Origin: an uncultured Clostridia bacterium
GTDB lineage: Bacteria; Bacillota; Clostridia; TANB77; CAG-508
Direction: 5' to 3'
Length of the DNA stretch: 64,000 nucleotides
Assembly (NCBI GenBank): GCA_949482135.1
Contig: CASYFC010000001.1
Coordinates: forward strand, 62,001 to 126,000
Shown here: positions 23,510-32,651 of the stretch, one piece after another
Numbering within the stretch: the first letter of the stretch is position 1
How the letters are laid out: each line of letters begins with the position of its first letter
Translations under genes and position numbers: made by a program
Notes under the pieces: generated by a model
Databases searched by the model: none
What the model was told of the DNA's origin: nothing
Seen by the model: only the letters and a program-made list of their open reading frames with translations

Positions 23510-24011
23510 ATGAATGTAATAGAATATGTAAAGCAAAAACATAGTGGGCAAAAAAGAAAGCAAGGAACACCTTACTATTTGCATCCAGTTGCTGTAAGTA
23601 AAATTCTTAAAGATAAAGGGTTTCGGAACAGAATACCAAATAGCAGGATTATTTCATGATTTATTAGAGGATACAGACACAACATATGAAGAAATAAAGA
23701 ATATTTCTAACAGACAAATAGCAGATAGCGTATTACTTGTAACAAAAGAGCCAGGATATACTAAAGAAAATTATTATAAAAGAATAAAAGAAAATGATAT
23801 GGCTAGAATGGTAAAACTAGCAGATAGAATACATAATTTATCAGAAGCTCATTTTGCTAATAGAGATTTTCAAGAGAAATATATAAAAGAAACTAAAAAA
23901 TGGTTTATAGATTTAGCAAAAGGAACAGTATTTGAAGAAGATATAAATAGAGAATTAGAAGCATTAAAAGAAACTTATAATAAAGTTGTTTCTGAAGGAA
24001 TAGAGTACTAA
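23510..24011 (+). CDS. HD-domain (RelA/SpoT-type) hydrolase, requires +1 frameshift at CGG 23624
   Basis: The product is about 167 residues: KQKHSGQKRKQGTPYYLHPVAV, then after the shift GTEYQIAGLFHDLLEDT with the HD metal site and later MVKLADRIHNLSE. This is the stand-alone ppGpp-hydrolase (Mesh1/SpoT-HD-like) pattern. Frame 1 runs from ATG 23510 (RBS AAAGAGGT) through 38 codons, meets CGG at 23624-23626, and then reads nonsense. Skipping C restores the frame to TAA at 24011. Another ATG at 23799 would omit the HD site. Same lesion as in the ZIP, flavin-reductase and mntP genes. Confidence 0.85.
23624..23626 (+). other. +1 frameshift site CGG in the HD hydrolase gene
   Basis: Codons TTT CGG AAC. 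Skipping C gives TTT GGA ACA GAA, the family's Gly-Thr/Glu stretch before the HD motif. Confidence 0.8.
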
Positions 24012-24029
24012 TTTGGAAAGGAATAATAT

Positions 24030-25157
24030 ATGGAGAAAAAGGAAGTAAAAAAATGGTTGCAACTTATAACATTTGCAATAATTATATATTGGGGAATAAA
24101 CAATTTAAATGTAATTGGAAGTTTTATGAATAAAATTATTCAAATTATATTTCCATTTATCTTAGGTGGAGCATTGGCTTTTATTTTAAACATACCAATG
24201 TCTTTTTTTGAGAGAAAATTATCTAAAATAAAATATGGAAAAAAACAATTATTTAAAAACAAAAAAATATTAAGGGTTATATCTTTAATATTAGCAATTA
24301 TTGTTATATCAATTATTTTCTACATAATAGTTAACTTAGTAGTACCAGAACTTTTAGATGTTGTAGAATTATTAATAGGAAATATACCATATTATGCAGA
24401 AGAGATAAGTAAATTTATTGAAAATAATACAGAACATTTGAAAGATTTAGATAATCTAATGACTAATATAAATTTTGATACAGATAGCATAAAAAATGAA
24501 TTAATGGGAATTATCTCTGGATTGTTAACATCTTCAATTTCACTTGTTATTGGTGTTATAGGAGTTATTATTAATTTATTTATTTCAATAGTTTTCTCAA
24601 TATATATACTAACAGGTAAAGAAAAATTACAAATGCAATGTACAAGAATTTTAAAAGCATATTTAAAAGGAAAAACAGCAGGAAAGATAATAGAAATTGG
24701 AAAAACTGCAAACAAGATATTTAGAAATTTCTTTACAGTTCAATGTTTAGAAGCAACAATTTTAGGAACATTATGCATATTAGGAATGCTAATTTTAAAA
24801 ATTCCTTATGCAGTACCAATAGGAGTTTTAGTAGGAGTAACAGCTTTAATACCAGTAGTAGGAGCTTTTCTTGGAATTATAATAGGCTCTATTTTAATAG
24901 TATCTGTAAATCCAATAAAAGTAATAACTTTTGTTATTTTTGTATTAATTCTGCAACAAGTAGAAGGAAATGTAATTTATCCAAAAGTTGTAGGAAATTC
25001 TGTTGGATTACCTGGTATGTGGGTTTTATTTGCAGTTACTGTTGGAGGCAGTTTGTTTGGAATAGTTGGTATGCTTTTAGGAGTGCCTTTTGTATCAGTA
25101 ATATATACTGTGTTAAAAAATGATGTAGATAAAAGATTGAAATTTTTCAACAAATAA
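24030..25157 (+). CDS. AI-2E / PerM family permease
   Basis: A 375-residue membrane protein with about eight helices. Family features: an N-terminal pair of helices, an extracytoplasmic region around residues 110-160, then the conserved C-terminal block IPVVGAFLG, QQVEGNVIYPKVVG and VGGSLFGIVGMLLGVP. Members export small molecules or act as Na+/H+ antiporters; substrate unknown. RBS GGAAAGGA. It lies 18 bp after the HD gene and may be cotranscribed. Confidence 0.9.
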   Translation: MEKKEVKKWLQLITFAIIIYWGINNLNVIGSFMNKIIQIIFPFILGGALAFILNIPMSFFERKLSKIKYGKKQLFKNKKILRVISLILAIIVISIIFYIIVNLVVPELLDVVELLIGNIPYYAEEISKFIENNTEHLKDLDNLMTNINFDTDSIKNELMGIISGLLTSSISLVIGVIGVIINLFISIVFSIYILTGKEKLQMQCTRILKAYLKGKTAGKIIEIGKTANKIFRNFFTVQCLEATILGTLCILGMLILKIPYAVPIGVLVGVTALIPVVGAFLGIIIGSILIVSVNPIKVITFVIFVLILQQVEGNVIYPKVVGNSVGLPGMWVLFAVTVGGSLFGIVGMLLGVPFVSVIYTVLKNDVDKRLKFFNK

Positions 25158-25182
25158 AACATTAATGTTTAAAGGAGATTAT

Positions 25183-25612
25183 ATGCAAAAAATATTAGTT
25201 GTTGAAGATAATATAGATATTCATAATTTAATAAAAGAAATTTTAGAAAAAGAAAATTATAAAATTCTAGATGCATATTCAGGAACAGAAGCTATAATGA
25301 TTTTAGAAAAACAAATGATTTGATTAATTTAACAGAACAATTATTTGATTTTTCGAAAACACTGGATATTGTACTGCAAATAAAAAAAGAAAAAGTCTGT
25401 ATAAATGAAAAAAATTGTATTTTCTAATAAGGCAACATCTTTAGATGCAACAACAGTTGAAAAAATTTTGATAGGTACTATACAGTTGAAAATGCTAAAA
25501 ATCAACAGGACTTGGTCTTTCAATTGCAAAACAATTGGTAGAGTTAAATGGTGGAACTATAACCGGAAAATATATAAAAAATGAATTAATTATTGAAATA
25601 GAGCTAGGTATA
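25183..25612 (+). pseudogene. Remnant of a response regulator / histidine kinase pair
   Basis: Starts like an OmpR receiver domain (MQKILVVEDNIDIHN, YSGTEAIMILEK) but stops at TGA 25321 after 46 codons. The following 290 bases contain scraps of a histidine kinase in shifting frames: NLTEQLFDFSKTLDI, ATSLDATTVEKI, then the G2 box STGLGLSIAKQLVELNGG and the very C-terminus. A deletion fused the two genes and several indels followed. None involves CGG. Confidence 0.85.
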
Positions 25613-25628
25613 TAACCTAGCTCTTTTG
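25601..25628 (+). terminator. Terminator overlapping the kinase remnant's stop
   Basis: Stem GAGCTAGGT (25601-25609) / ACCTAGCTC (25615-25623), then TTTT. Confidence 0.85.
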
Positions 25629-25713
25629 TTTTTAGCAAAATATTGATTATTGTAATCTTATATTGAGCCTTTAGAAAAAGTAGTTGTCAAAGTATATAAG
25701 TGTTTATTTTTTA

Positions 25714-25728
25714 TGACGAAAATGTAAG
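25714..25728 (+). promoter_or_regulatory. Candidate BceR-type operator
   Basis: TGACG-AAAA-TGTAA fits the TnACn-N4-TGTAA inverted pattern of BceR-like regulators. It lies 80 bp before the gene at 25808. A related site precedes the Bce ABC genes at 31761. Confidence 0.5.
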
Positions 25729-25807
25729 GTTTAAGAAAGGAAAATCTATGGTATCAATATTAGAAAACAATTATAATATAGGTAAATAGAATGTTAGGAG
25801 GATATGA

Positions 25808-26158
25808 ATGGAAGAAATAAGAGAAAAACTACCTATGATAATTATATTTGTTTCAGCAATATTATTATGTGGAGTAATATTATACTATTTAGAATTTCAG
25901 GAGGAAGTTTATTATACTCAAATAGATAATACTAAAATAGAACAATTACTAACAACAGACAATATGAAATTTCAATATACTCTAATTGCTTATAATGAAA
26001 AAGGAAGAAAAAAGGAATTTACTTTTAAAACAAGCAGAGAGTTAAAAAATGAAGCATATTTAAAATTAGAAACAAATTGGGCTGTAGGTGTAAGACAATG
26101 GGAAGAAATGCGATTTGAAGAACTTCCAGAAAAGGTAAAGGTGAATTATGCGGAATAA
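25808..26158 (+). CDS. Single-pass membrane protein of unknown function
   Basis: A 116-residue protein: short cytosolic head, one helix (residues 8-28), then an extracytoplasmic domain with beta-type segments (FQYTLIAYNEKGRKKEFTF). It resembles the small YxeA-like proteins that often accompany Bce modules, but with no firm match. RBS TTAGGAGGA. It just overlaps an upstream extension of the transglycosylase gene. Confidence 0.65.
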   Translation: MEEIREKLPMIIIFVSAILLCGVILYYLEFQEEVYYTQIDNTKIEQLLTTDNMKFQYTLIAYNEKGRKKEFTFKTSRELKNEAYLKLETNWAVGVRQWEEMRFEELPEKVKVNYAE

Positions 26159-26180
26159 TTTAAGGTTTTGGGTGGTAATA

Positions 26181-26885
26181 ATGAAGATGTTAAAAAAAGT
26201 AATTTTAGTTTTAATATTATTTTCAATAAGTATAACGTTAGTTGCTGTTGGAAATGGATATGATATGTATAAGTCAGCTTTAGAAAAAATGCCATTAGAA
26301 GAAAAAGTAAATTGTATACGAGAAAAGCAAAATTATGCAAAAATAGAAGAACTTCCACAAATGTATATTAATGCAGTAATATCTGTTGAAGACCATAGAT
26401 TCTATAAACATGATGGCATAGATATTATTGCAATATGCAGAGCAACAGTAAATGATATAAAAGTATTGAAGTTAGTTGAAGGTGGAAGTACAATTACACA
26501 ACAACTTGCAAAAAATATTTATTTTACACAAGAAAAAAAGTTTACAAGAAAGTTTGCTGAAATATTTATGGCTTTTAAAATAGAAAAAAATTATAGCAAA
26601 GATGAAATTCTAGAATTATATTTAAATACAAGTTACTTTGGTGATGGGTACTATACAGCAAAAGAAGCATGTATAGGCTATTTTGATAAACAATTAAATC
26701 AAATGGATTATTATGAGATGATTCTTCTTGCAGGTATTCCAAATGCGCCAACAGTTTATGCACCAACTAAAAATCCAGAACTTGCAAAGCAAAGGCAAAA
26801 ACAGGTAATAGATAAAATGATTAAATATAAATATTTAACTAAAGAGGAGGCAGATAAAATCTTAAATGAGCATGATGAATACTAA
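26181..26885 (+). CDS. Monofunctional peptidoglycan transglycosylase (GT51)
   Basis: A 234-residue protein, N-terminal membrane anchor (residues 4-22), then the lipid II polymerase domain with all main motifs: SVEDHRFYKHDGID (catalytic Glu), EGGSTITQQLAKN, RKFAEIFMAFKIE and KDEILELYLNTSYFG. It polymerises glycan strands at the outer membrane face. ATG 26181 (GGTGG upstream) is preferred over 26148. There is no transpeptidase domain, so it needs a class B PBP such as the one at 27846. Confidence 0.92.
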   Translation: MKMLKKVILVLILFSISITLVAVGNGYDMYKSALEKMPLEEKVNCIREKQNYAKIEELPQMYINAVISVEDHRFYKHDGIDIIAICRATVNDIKVLKLVEGGSTITQQLAKNIYFTQEKKFTRKFAEIFMAFKIEKNYSKDEILELYLNTSYFGDGYYTAKEACIGYFDKQLNQMDYYEMILLAGIPNAPTVYAPTKNPELAKQRQKQVIDKMIKYKYLTKEEADKILNEHDEY

Positions 26886-26906
26886 TTTTACCAAAAAACT
26901 TAATTG

Positions 26907-26931
26907 GAGCGGATATTTTCGCTCTTTTTTT
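26907..26931 (+). terminator. Terminator after the transglycosylase gene
   Basis: Stem GAGCG / CGCTC (26907-26911 / 26920-26924) with seven Ts. Confidence 0.8.
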
Positions 26932-27022
26932 ATCTTATTTGAAATTTAATATAAAATATAGAAATTTAACTTAATATATGATATAAAATAGAAAGATAAA
27001 TATGTAAATATGGGGGAGTAAT

Positions 27023-27802
27023 ATGAGAGAATTAGCTGTAGCTATTCAAAATTCAAATAGAAATGTAACAGGTCTTCAAACAATAGACGCTATAAAAAAT
27101 GCAGGATTTAAGAATGTATTTATTCAATGGTATAATGATAAAAGATGGGATGCACAAGAACAAACAGATTATGCTAAAAGTTTAGGGCTTAATATAATAT
27201 TTGCTCATTTAGGATATCAAAATATTAATAAAATATGGGAAGAAGGCTTAGAGGGAGATGAACTTGTACTAAGATATAAAAAGGATATAGAAGATTGTAG
27301 TAAAAATGGCATTAATTTAGTTACTATGCATTTAACAAGTGGAACAAAAGCACCAAAATATAATGAAATGGGACTAAATAGAATAAGAGAAATTATAAAA
27401 TTTGCCAAAAAAGTTAATGTAAAGATAGCTTTTGAAAATTTGAAAGTAAAAGGAACATTAGAATACATATTTGAGAATATACAAGACGAAGATGTTGGGA
27501 TATGTTATGATGCAGGACATTGCCATGCACATTTTAATGATGAATTTGACTTTGGACTATTTCAAGATAAAATTTTTGCAGTACACTTACATGATAATGA
27601 CAAAAGTTCTGACCAACATTTACTACCATTTGATGGAACTATCAATTGGGAAGAGGTTATGAAAAATATTGCAGATTATGGATATACTGGACCCATAACT
27701 CTTGAATTGTCATATAGAAATAATTATTTGAAACAATCAATACAAGAATTTTATAAAGATGGATATAAAAGAGGAGAAAAACTAGCTAAAATAATAGATT
27801 AA
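27023..27802 (+). CDS. Sugar phosphate isomerase/epimerase-like TIM-barrel protein
   Basis: A 259-residue AP-endonuclease-2-type barrel. Metal-site segments: AFENLKVKG (Glu), CYDAGHCHAHFN (Asp/His), AVHLHDND (His, Asp) and ITLELSY (Glu). Catalyses an isomerase or epimerase step on an unidentified sugar. RBS GGGGGAG. Cytosolic. Confidence 0.85.
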   Translation: MRELAVAIQNSNRNVTGLQTIDAIKNAGFKNVFIQWYNDKRWDAQEQTDYAKSLGLNIIFAHLGYQNINKIWEEGLEGDELVLRYKKDIEDCSKNGINLVTMHLTSGTKAPKYNEMGLNRIREIIKFAKKVNVKIAFENLKVKGTLEYIFENIQDEDVGICYDAGHCHAHFNDEFDFGLFQDKIFAVHLHDNDKSSDQHLLPFDGTINWEEVMKNIADYGYTGPITLELSYRNNYLKQSIQEFYKDGYKRGEKLAKIID

Positions 27803-27845
27803 TATTTTAAATATTATAAAAGTAATAAATTAGAGGAGAAAATTT

Positions 27846-29879
27846 ATGAGTAAAAAAGTATTTATAATTAGTTTAATAGTTTTGTTATTAGTAGCAATTG
27901 TTAGTTATTCAATATTTTTCATTATACAAGCAAAGAATAAATCAACACCAACACAAACATTAAATGAAATTGCAACATGTATACAAAATAAAGATTACAG
28001 TGCTATGTATAAATTAATAACAGAAAGTAGCCAAGACAATATTTCAGAGGATAAATTTATAGAAAGACATAAAAATATTTATGATGGAATTTCTATGAAG
28101 GACTATAAAATAGATATTGGATCAGAAATAGAACAAGAAGATGGAAGTTATATAGTAGACTATAATGTTTTTATGGATACAATATCAGTAGGTGAAATAA
28201 AGTTTGTTGCTACATCAAAATTTATAAAAAATAAAGAAACAAAACAATATGAATTAGAATGGTCTTCAAAATTTATTTTTCCAGATTTAGAAGACACAGA
28301 TAAAGTTAAAGTAAAAACAGTTGAATCAAAAAGAGGGCAAATTTTAGATAGAAATAGAAGAATGCTTGCAGGCTTTGGGGAAGTTTCATCTATTGGTTTA
28401 GTACCTGGTAAAATGAATGATGAAACTTATGAAACTGATATTGCTAAAATTGCTGAACTTTTAGATATATCATCTGAGTCAATTGAAAAAACTTTAAATG
28501 CTTCATGGGTTAAAGATGATACTTTTGTTCCATTAAAAAAAGTGTCTGTTGACAATCAAGTTTTAAAACAACAATTATTAGAAATCAAAGGAATAAAAAT
28601 AACAAAGGTAACAGAAAGAGTATATCCATATGCTGAAGCAATATCTCATTTAATTGGATATGTTCAAAGTGTAACTGCTGAGGATTTAGAAAAAAATTCA
28701 GACAAAGGTTATACCTCAACAAGCATTATTGGTAAAGCTGGTCTTGAAAAACAATATGAAGATATATTAAGAGGAAAAGATGGAAAAGAAATTTATATTG
28801 AAAATGCTTCAGGCAACAGAAAATCTACAATAGGTAAGATTGAAGTTCAAAATGGTGAAGATGTTAGACTAACAATAGATATAGATATTCAAAAACAATT
28901 ATATAATGAGTTAAAAGAAGACAAAGGTTTTTTTGTTGTAATGCAACCTAAAACAGGTGAATTATTAGCATTAGTTAGTACTCCATCTTATGATAATAAT
29001 CAATTTATATATGGAATGGGAACAGAAAAATGGAAATCGCTTTCAGAAGATGAAAAAAATCCAATGCTTACAAGGTATACAAGAACATATTGTCCAGGCT
29101 CAACATTTAAACCAATAACTGCTGCGATAGGTCTTACAACAGGAAAATTAAGCGAAGATGATACATTTAATTATAATGGTTTAAGTTGGCAAAAAGGTTC
29201 AGGATGGGGAGATTACTATATTACAACTTTAACAGAATACAACTCTGCCAAAAATATAAGAAATGCTTTAATTCATTCAGATAATATTTTCTTTGCACAA
29301 GCAGCTCTAAAAATTGGAGCAGATAAATTCACAGAAGAATTAAAGAAAATAGGATTTGGAGAAGTTTTAAATTTAAATTTAGGATTATCTACTTCCCAAA
29401 TCTCAAATAGTGGTGAAATAAAAAAAGAGGTAGCTTTAGCTGATAGTGGATATGGTCAAGGCGAGATACTAGTAAATCCTGTTCATATGGCAAGTATATA
29501 TTCAGCTTTTGTAAATGACGGAAATATGATTAAGCCATATTTAGAATACAAAGAAAATCCTTCTCCAGAAATTTTAAGAGAAAACGCTTTTTCAAAAGAT
29601 GCTGCAAATATTGTTAAAGAAGACTTAATTCAAGTTATAGAAAATCCAGAAGGAACAGCTACAGATATGAAAATTGATGGTATTACTTTAGCTGGAAAAA
29701 CTGGAACAGCAGAACTTAAAGTTTCAAAGGAAGAAGAAGCAAATACTTTGGGCTGGTTTGATTTAATAACAGTAGATGAAAATACAAATAAGCAATATGT
29801 TATTGTAAGTATGGTTGAAGAAGCAAGAGAACTAGGAGGAAGCCATTATCTTATAAAAAAACTAAGAAATTTATTTTAA
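27846..29879 (+). CDS. Class B penicillin-binding protein with MecA-type N-domain
   Basis: A 677-residue peptidoglycan transpeptidase. Helix 5-27 anchors it. An NTF2-like MecA_N domain follows (about 35-150), then a PBP dimerisation domain (SKRGQILDRNRRMLAG) and a transpeptidase domain with STFK (CPGSTFKPITA), SDN (HSDNIFFAQ) and KTG (AGKTGTAE). MecA_N-bearing PBPs often have low beta-lactam affinity; whether this one does cannot be read from sequence. RBS AGAGGAG. REP cluster 8 begins 2 bp after the stop. Confidence 0.93.
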   Translation: MSKKVFIISLIVLLLVAIVSYSIFFIIQAKNKSTPTQTLNEIATCIQNKDYSAMYKLITESSQDNISEDKFIERHKNIYDGISMKDYKIDIGSEIEQEDGSYIVDYNVFMDTISVGEIKFVATSKFIKNKETKQYELEWSSKFIFPDLEDTDKVKVKTVESKRGQILDRNRRMLAGFGEVSSIGLVPGKMNDETYETDIAKIAELLDISSESIEKTLNASWVKDDTFVPLKKVSVDNQVLKQQLLEIKGIKITKVTERVYPYAEAISHLIGYVQSVTAEDLEKNSDKGYTSTSIIGKAGLEKQYEDILRGKDGKEIYIENASGNRKSTIGKIEVQNGEDVRLTIDIDIQKQLYNELKEDKGFFVVMQPKTGELLALVSTPSYDNNQFIYGMGTEKWKSLSEDEKNPMLTRYTRTYCPGSTFKPITAAIGLTTGKLSEDDTFNYNGLSWQKGSGWGDYYITTLTEYNSAKNIRNALIHSDNIFFAQAALKIGADKFTEELKKIGFGEVLNLNLGLSTSQISNSGEIKKEVALADSGYGQGEILVNPVHMASIYSAFVNDGNMIKPYLEYKENPSPEILRENAFSKDAANIVKEDLIQVIENPEGTATDMKIDGITLAGKTGTAELKVSKEEEANTLGWFDLITVDENTNKQYVIVSMVEEARELGGSHYLIKKLRNLF

Positions 29880-29881
29880 AA

Positions 29882-30037
29882 TGAAATTTAGGGACGCTCG
29901 AAAAATTTCACAATAGCCTTACATTTTTGTAAGGTTATTTTTTTGTATTTATGTTATAATATCAAAAAAATGAAACTTTTCGAGCGTCCCTAAATTTCAC
30001 ATTATGAGTGAAACTTTTCGAACGTCCCTAAATTTTA
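29882..30037. repeat. REP cluster 8 (three copies)
   Basis: 29882-29910 forward, 29971-29999 reverse, and 30009-30037 reverse (core with AACGTCCC). The last copy ends in AAGGAG, the RBS of the response regulator, so REP sequence forms its 5' leader. Confidence 0.92.
29912..29945 (+). terminator. Terminator nested in REP cluster 8
   Basis: Stem AATAGCCTTAC (29912-29922) / GTAAGGTTATT (29929-29939), T run. It ends the PBP transcript inside the REP pair's loop. A TATAAT at 29955 may begin the next transcript. Confidence 0.85.
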
Positions 30038-30050
30038 AGGAGATGAAAAT

Positions 30051-30731
30051 ATGCAAAAAATATTAATAGTAGAAGATGATGAAAAATTAAGAAATGAACT
30101 TCAAATATTTTTAAATAATAATGGATATAAAACTGAAAGTTTAACAACATTTGAAAATACTATAAATGATATTTTAAAAATTAATCCAGATTTGATTTTA
30201 TTGGACATAAACTTACCTAATTGTGATGGACAATATATTTGTAAAGAAATACGTAAACAGTCACAAATGCCAATTATAATAATAACAAGTAGAGATAGTG
30301 AACTAGATGAGCTTATATCTATTAATTATGGTGCAGATCACTATATTACAAAACCATTTAATTTGCAGATTTTACTAGCAAAAATGTCTTCAATATTAAG
30401 AAGAGTACAAAATATTGATGAGAATGCAGAAAAAATAGATGCAAAAGATTTTATTCTTAATATATCAAAAAGTATGATTGAAAAAGATGATAAAGCAATT
30501 GAGCTTACAAAAAATGAATATAAAATATTAAGATTTCTAGTTCAAAATAGAGATAAAATAATGTCAAGAGATGAGATAATGAAATATTTATGGGATGATG
30601 ATAGTTTTATAGATGATAATACTCTTACTGTAAATGTTACAAGATTAAGAAATAAATTAGAAGAAGTAGGGTTAAAAGAATTACTAGAAACTAAAAGAGG
30701 TCAAGGATATATCCTAAAAAAAGGAGAATAA
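30051..30731 (+). CDS. OmpR-family response regulator (Bce module)
   Basis: A 226-residue protein: receiver domain with DD pair VEDDEKL, phospho-acceptor Asp near residue 52 (ILLDINLP), ITSRDSE, ITKPFN; then a winged helix with TVNVTRLRNKLEE and KRGQGYIL. Two bases separate it from the kinase gene. Expected to bind the site at 31761 and activate the ABC genes. Confidence 0.93.
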   Translation: MQKILIVEDDEKLRNELQIFLNNNGYKTESLTTFENTINDILKINPDLILLDINLPNCDGQYICKEIRKQSQMPIIIITSRDSELDELISINYGADHYITKPFNLQILLAKMSSILRRVQNIDENAEKIDAKDFILNISKSMIEKDDKAIELTKNEYKILRFLVQNRDKIMSRDEIMKYLWDDDSFIDDNTLTVNVTRLRNKLEEVGLKELLETKRGQGYILKKGE

Positions 30732-30733
30732 TT

Positions 30734-31753
30734 ATGCAATTTAAAGAATTTATAAAAGATAAAATATTTCAAATATCTTTACTAATTTTTGCTATTTTAA
30801 CAATAGAAATTTTTCTTATACTATATAGGTTTGCAACTTTTATAAAAATATATATTCCTGTTATTATAATTGTATGTTATTTTATAGGCTTATTAAGCGA
30901 ATATTTAAATAAAAATAAATACTATTCTAAATTTAATAGTATTTTAGATGGATTAGATGATAAATATTTAATTACAGAAATAGTAAAAGAAGCAGATTTT
31001 TCTGAAGGAAAAATCTTAGAAGATATATTAAGACAAACAAATAAATCAATGATAGAAAATGTTAATAAATATAAATATTTGCAAGTAGATTATAAAGAGT
31101 ATATAGAATTATGGATTCATGAAATAAAATTACCTTTAGCTACAAGTAAGATGATAATTGAAAATAATAAGTCTGAAGTTAGTGAAAAAATGGATGATGA
31201 ACTAGATAAAATAGAAAATTATATAGAGCAAGCTTTATTTTATGCAAGAAGTAATAATGTTGAAAAAGATTATTATATAAAGAAAACAAAAGTAGAAGAT
31301 ATTATAAAAGAAAGCATAAAAAAATGTAAAAATCTTTTGATTGGTGCAAATACATCAATTAATTTACATGATTTAGATGAAGAAGTTAATACAGATAATA
31401 AATGGATAGTTTTTATATTAAATCAAATAATTCAAAATAGTGTTAAATACAAAAAAAGTAATTCTAGTTTGGAATTGGAAATATATACTAAAAAACAAAA
31501 AGAAAATATAGTTTTATATATAAAAGACAATGGAATCGGAATAAAAGAAAGTGAGATAGAAAAAATTTTTGATAAAAGTTTTACAGGAACAAACGGTAGA
31601 TTATCTAATAAAAAATCAACTGGAATAGGATTATATTTATGTAAAAATCTATGTGAAAAATTAGGAATAAATATAGGTGCAGCTTCTGTAGAAAATGAAG
31701 GAACTACAATCAGTTTAATTTTCCCTAAAGGTAGCTTTATAGAAATGAATTAA
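30734..31753 (+). CDS. Intramembrane-sensing histidine kinase (BceS-like)
   Basis: A 339-residue protein: two N-terminal helices (about 12-30 and 38-55) with almost no external loop, the hallmark of kinases that read flux through a Bce-type transporter. H-box WIHEIKLPLATSK, N box QIIQNSVKY, G1 IKDNGIGI, F and G2 (STGIGLYLCKNLCEKLG). Operon with the regulator upstream and ABC genes downstream. Confidence 0.93.
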   Translation: MQFKEFIKDKIFQISLLIFAILTIEIFLILYRFATFIKIYIPVIIIVCYFIGLLSEYLNKNKYYSKFNSILDGLDDKYLITEIVKEADFSEGKILEDILRQTNKSMIENVNKYKYLQVDYKEYIELWIHEIKLPLATSKMIIENNKSEVSEKMDDELDKIENYIEQALFYARSNNVEKDYYIKKTKVEDIIKESIKKCKNLLIGANTSINLHDLDEEVNTDNKWIVFILNQIIQNSVKYKKSNSSLELEIYTKKQKENIVLYIKDNGIGIKESEIEKIFDKSFTGTNGRLSNKKSTGIGLYLCKNLCEKLGINIGAASVENEGTTISLIFPKGSFIEMN

Positions 31754-31760
31754 TTTTATC

Positions 31761-31775
31761 TTACGAAAATGAAAG
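31761..31775 (+). promoter_or_regulatory. Candidate response-regulator operator upstream of the Bce ABC genes
   Basis: TTACG-AAAA-TGAAA, followed by GGTTTTAG as at the 25714 site. It lies 109 bp before the ATPase start, with a likely -10 TATAAT at 31820. Confidence 0.55.
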
Positions 31776-31883
31776 GTTTTAGTAAGTCAAATCAATGGAA
31801 GAAAATAAAATAAGGACTTATAATAAATTTAAGTTAGAAAAAATTTTCTAAAAAGATAAAATAAGAAGGGAAATGAATTTATA

Positions 31884-32651
31884 ATGGAAAAAGTTTTAGA
31901 GGTCAAGAACATTGAAAAATATTATGGCAATAAGTCTAATTTAACTAAAGCTATAGATAATATTAGTTTTGATGTTACTAAAGGAGAGTTTGTAGGTATT
32001 ATGGGAGCTAGTGGCTCAGGAAAAACAACTCTTTTAAACTGTATATCAACAATAGATAGAGTTACATCAGGAAAGATTATAATTAATAATAAAGATATTA
32101 CAAAATTAAAAGGAAATAATTTAAATAAATTTAGAAGAGAAGAATTAGGTTTTGTTTTTCAAGATTTTAATTTATTGGATACTTTAACAGCTTATGAAAA
32201 CATAGCATTAGCACTTACAATTCAAAAAGTATCTCCAAAAGAAATTGATAAAAGAGTTACAGAAATTGCTAGAACTCTTGGTATAGAAGAAATTTTAAAT
32301 AAATATCCATATCAAGTATCAGGTGGACAAAAACAAAGGATAGCATCAAGCAGAGCAATTATAACAAATCCAAAATTAATTTTAGCAGACGAACCAACAG
32401 GTGCATTAGATTCAAAGTCTAGTCGTCAATTATTAGAATGTTTTGAAAATTTAAATGAAAAATTTGATGCAACAATTCTTTTAGTAACACATGATGCATT
32501 TTCTGCTTCTTATGCTAATAGAATCTTGTTTATTAAGGATGGTAAAATTTTCAATGAATTAATAAAAGGAAATAGTTCAAGAAAAGAATTTTTCGAAAAA
32601 ATTATAGAAGTACAAACACTTCTTGGAGGTGATTTGAACAATGTCTTATAA
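31884..32651 (+). CDS. BceA-like ABC ATPase
   Basis: A 255-residue ATPase of the MacB/LolD branch: Walker A GASGSGKTTLL, Q-loop GFVFQDFNLL, signature VSGGQKQR, Walker B LILADEPTGALD, His loop VTHD. With the FtsX-like permease it would remove antimicrobial peptides from lipid II-cycle targets and signal to the kinase. Its end overlaps the permease start by 11 bases. Confidence 0.94.
   Translation: MEKVLEVKNIEKYYGNKSNLTKAIDNISFDVTKGEFVGIMGASGSGKTTLLNCISTIDRVTSGKIIINNKDITKLKGNNLNKFRREELGFVFQDFNLLDTLTAYENIALALTIQKVSPKEIDKRVTEIARTLGIEEILNKYPYQVSGGQKQRIASSRAIITNPKLILADEPTGALDSKSSRQLLECFENLNEKFDATILLVTHDAFSASYANRILFIKDGKIFNELIKGNSSRKEFFEKIIEVQTLLGGDLNNVL

Noticed and set aside
25183-25612. A further CGG-type recoding site in the two-component remnant
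   Set aside because: The breaks are an internal deletion, TGA, and single-base losses without CGG. The only cgg there (25564) is out of frame (ACC GGA). It is a true pseudogene.
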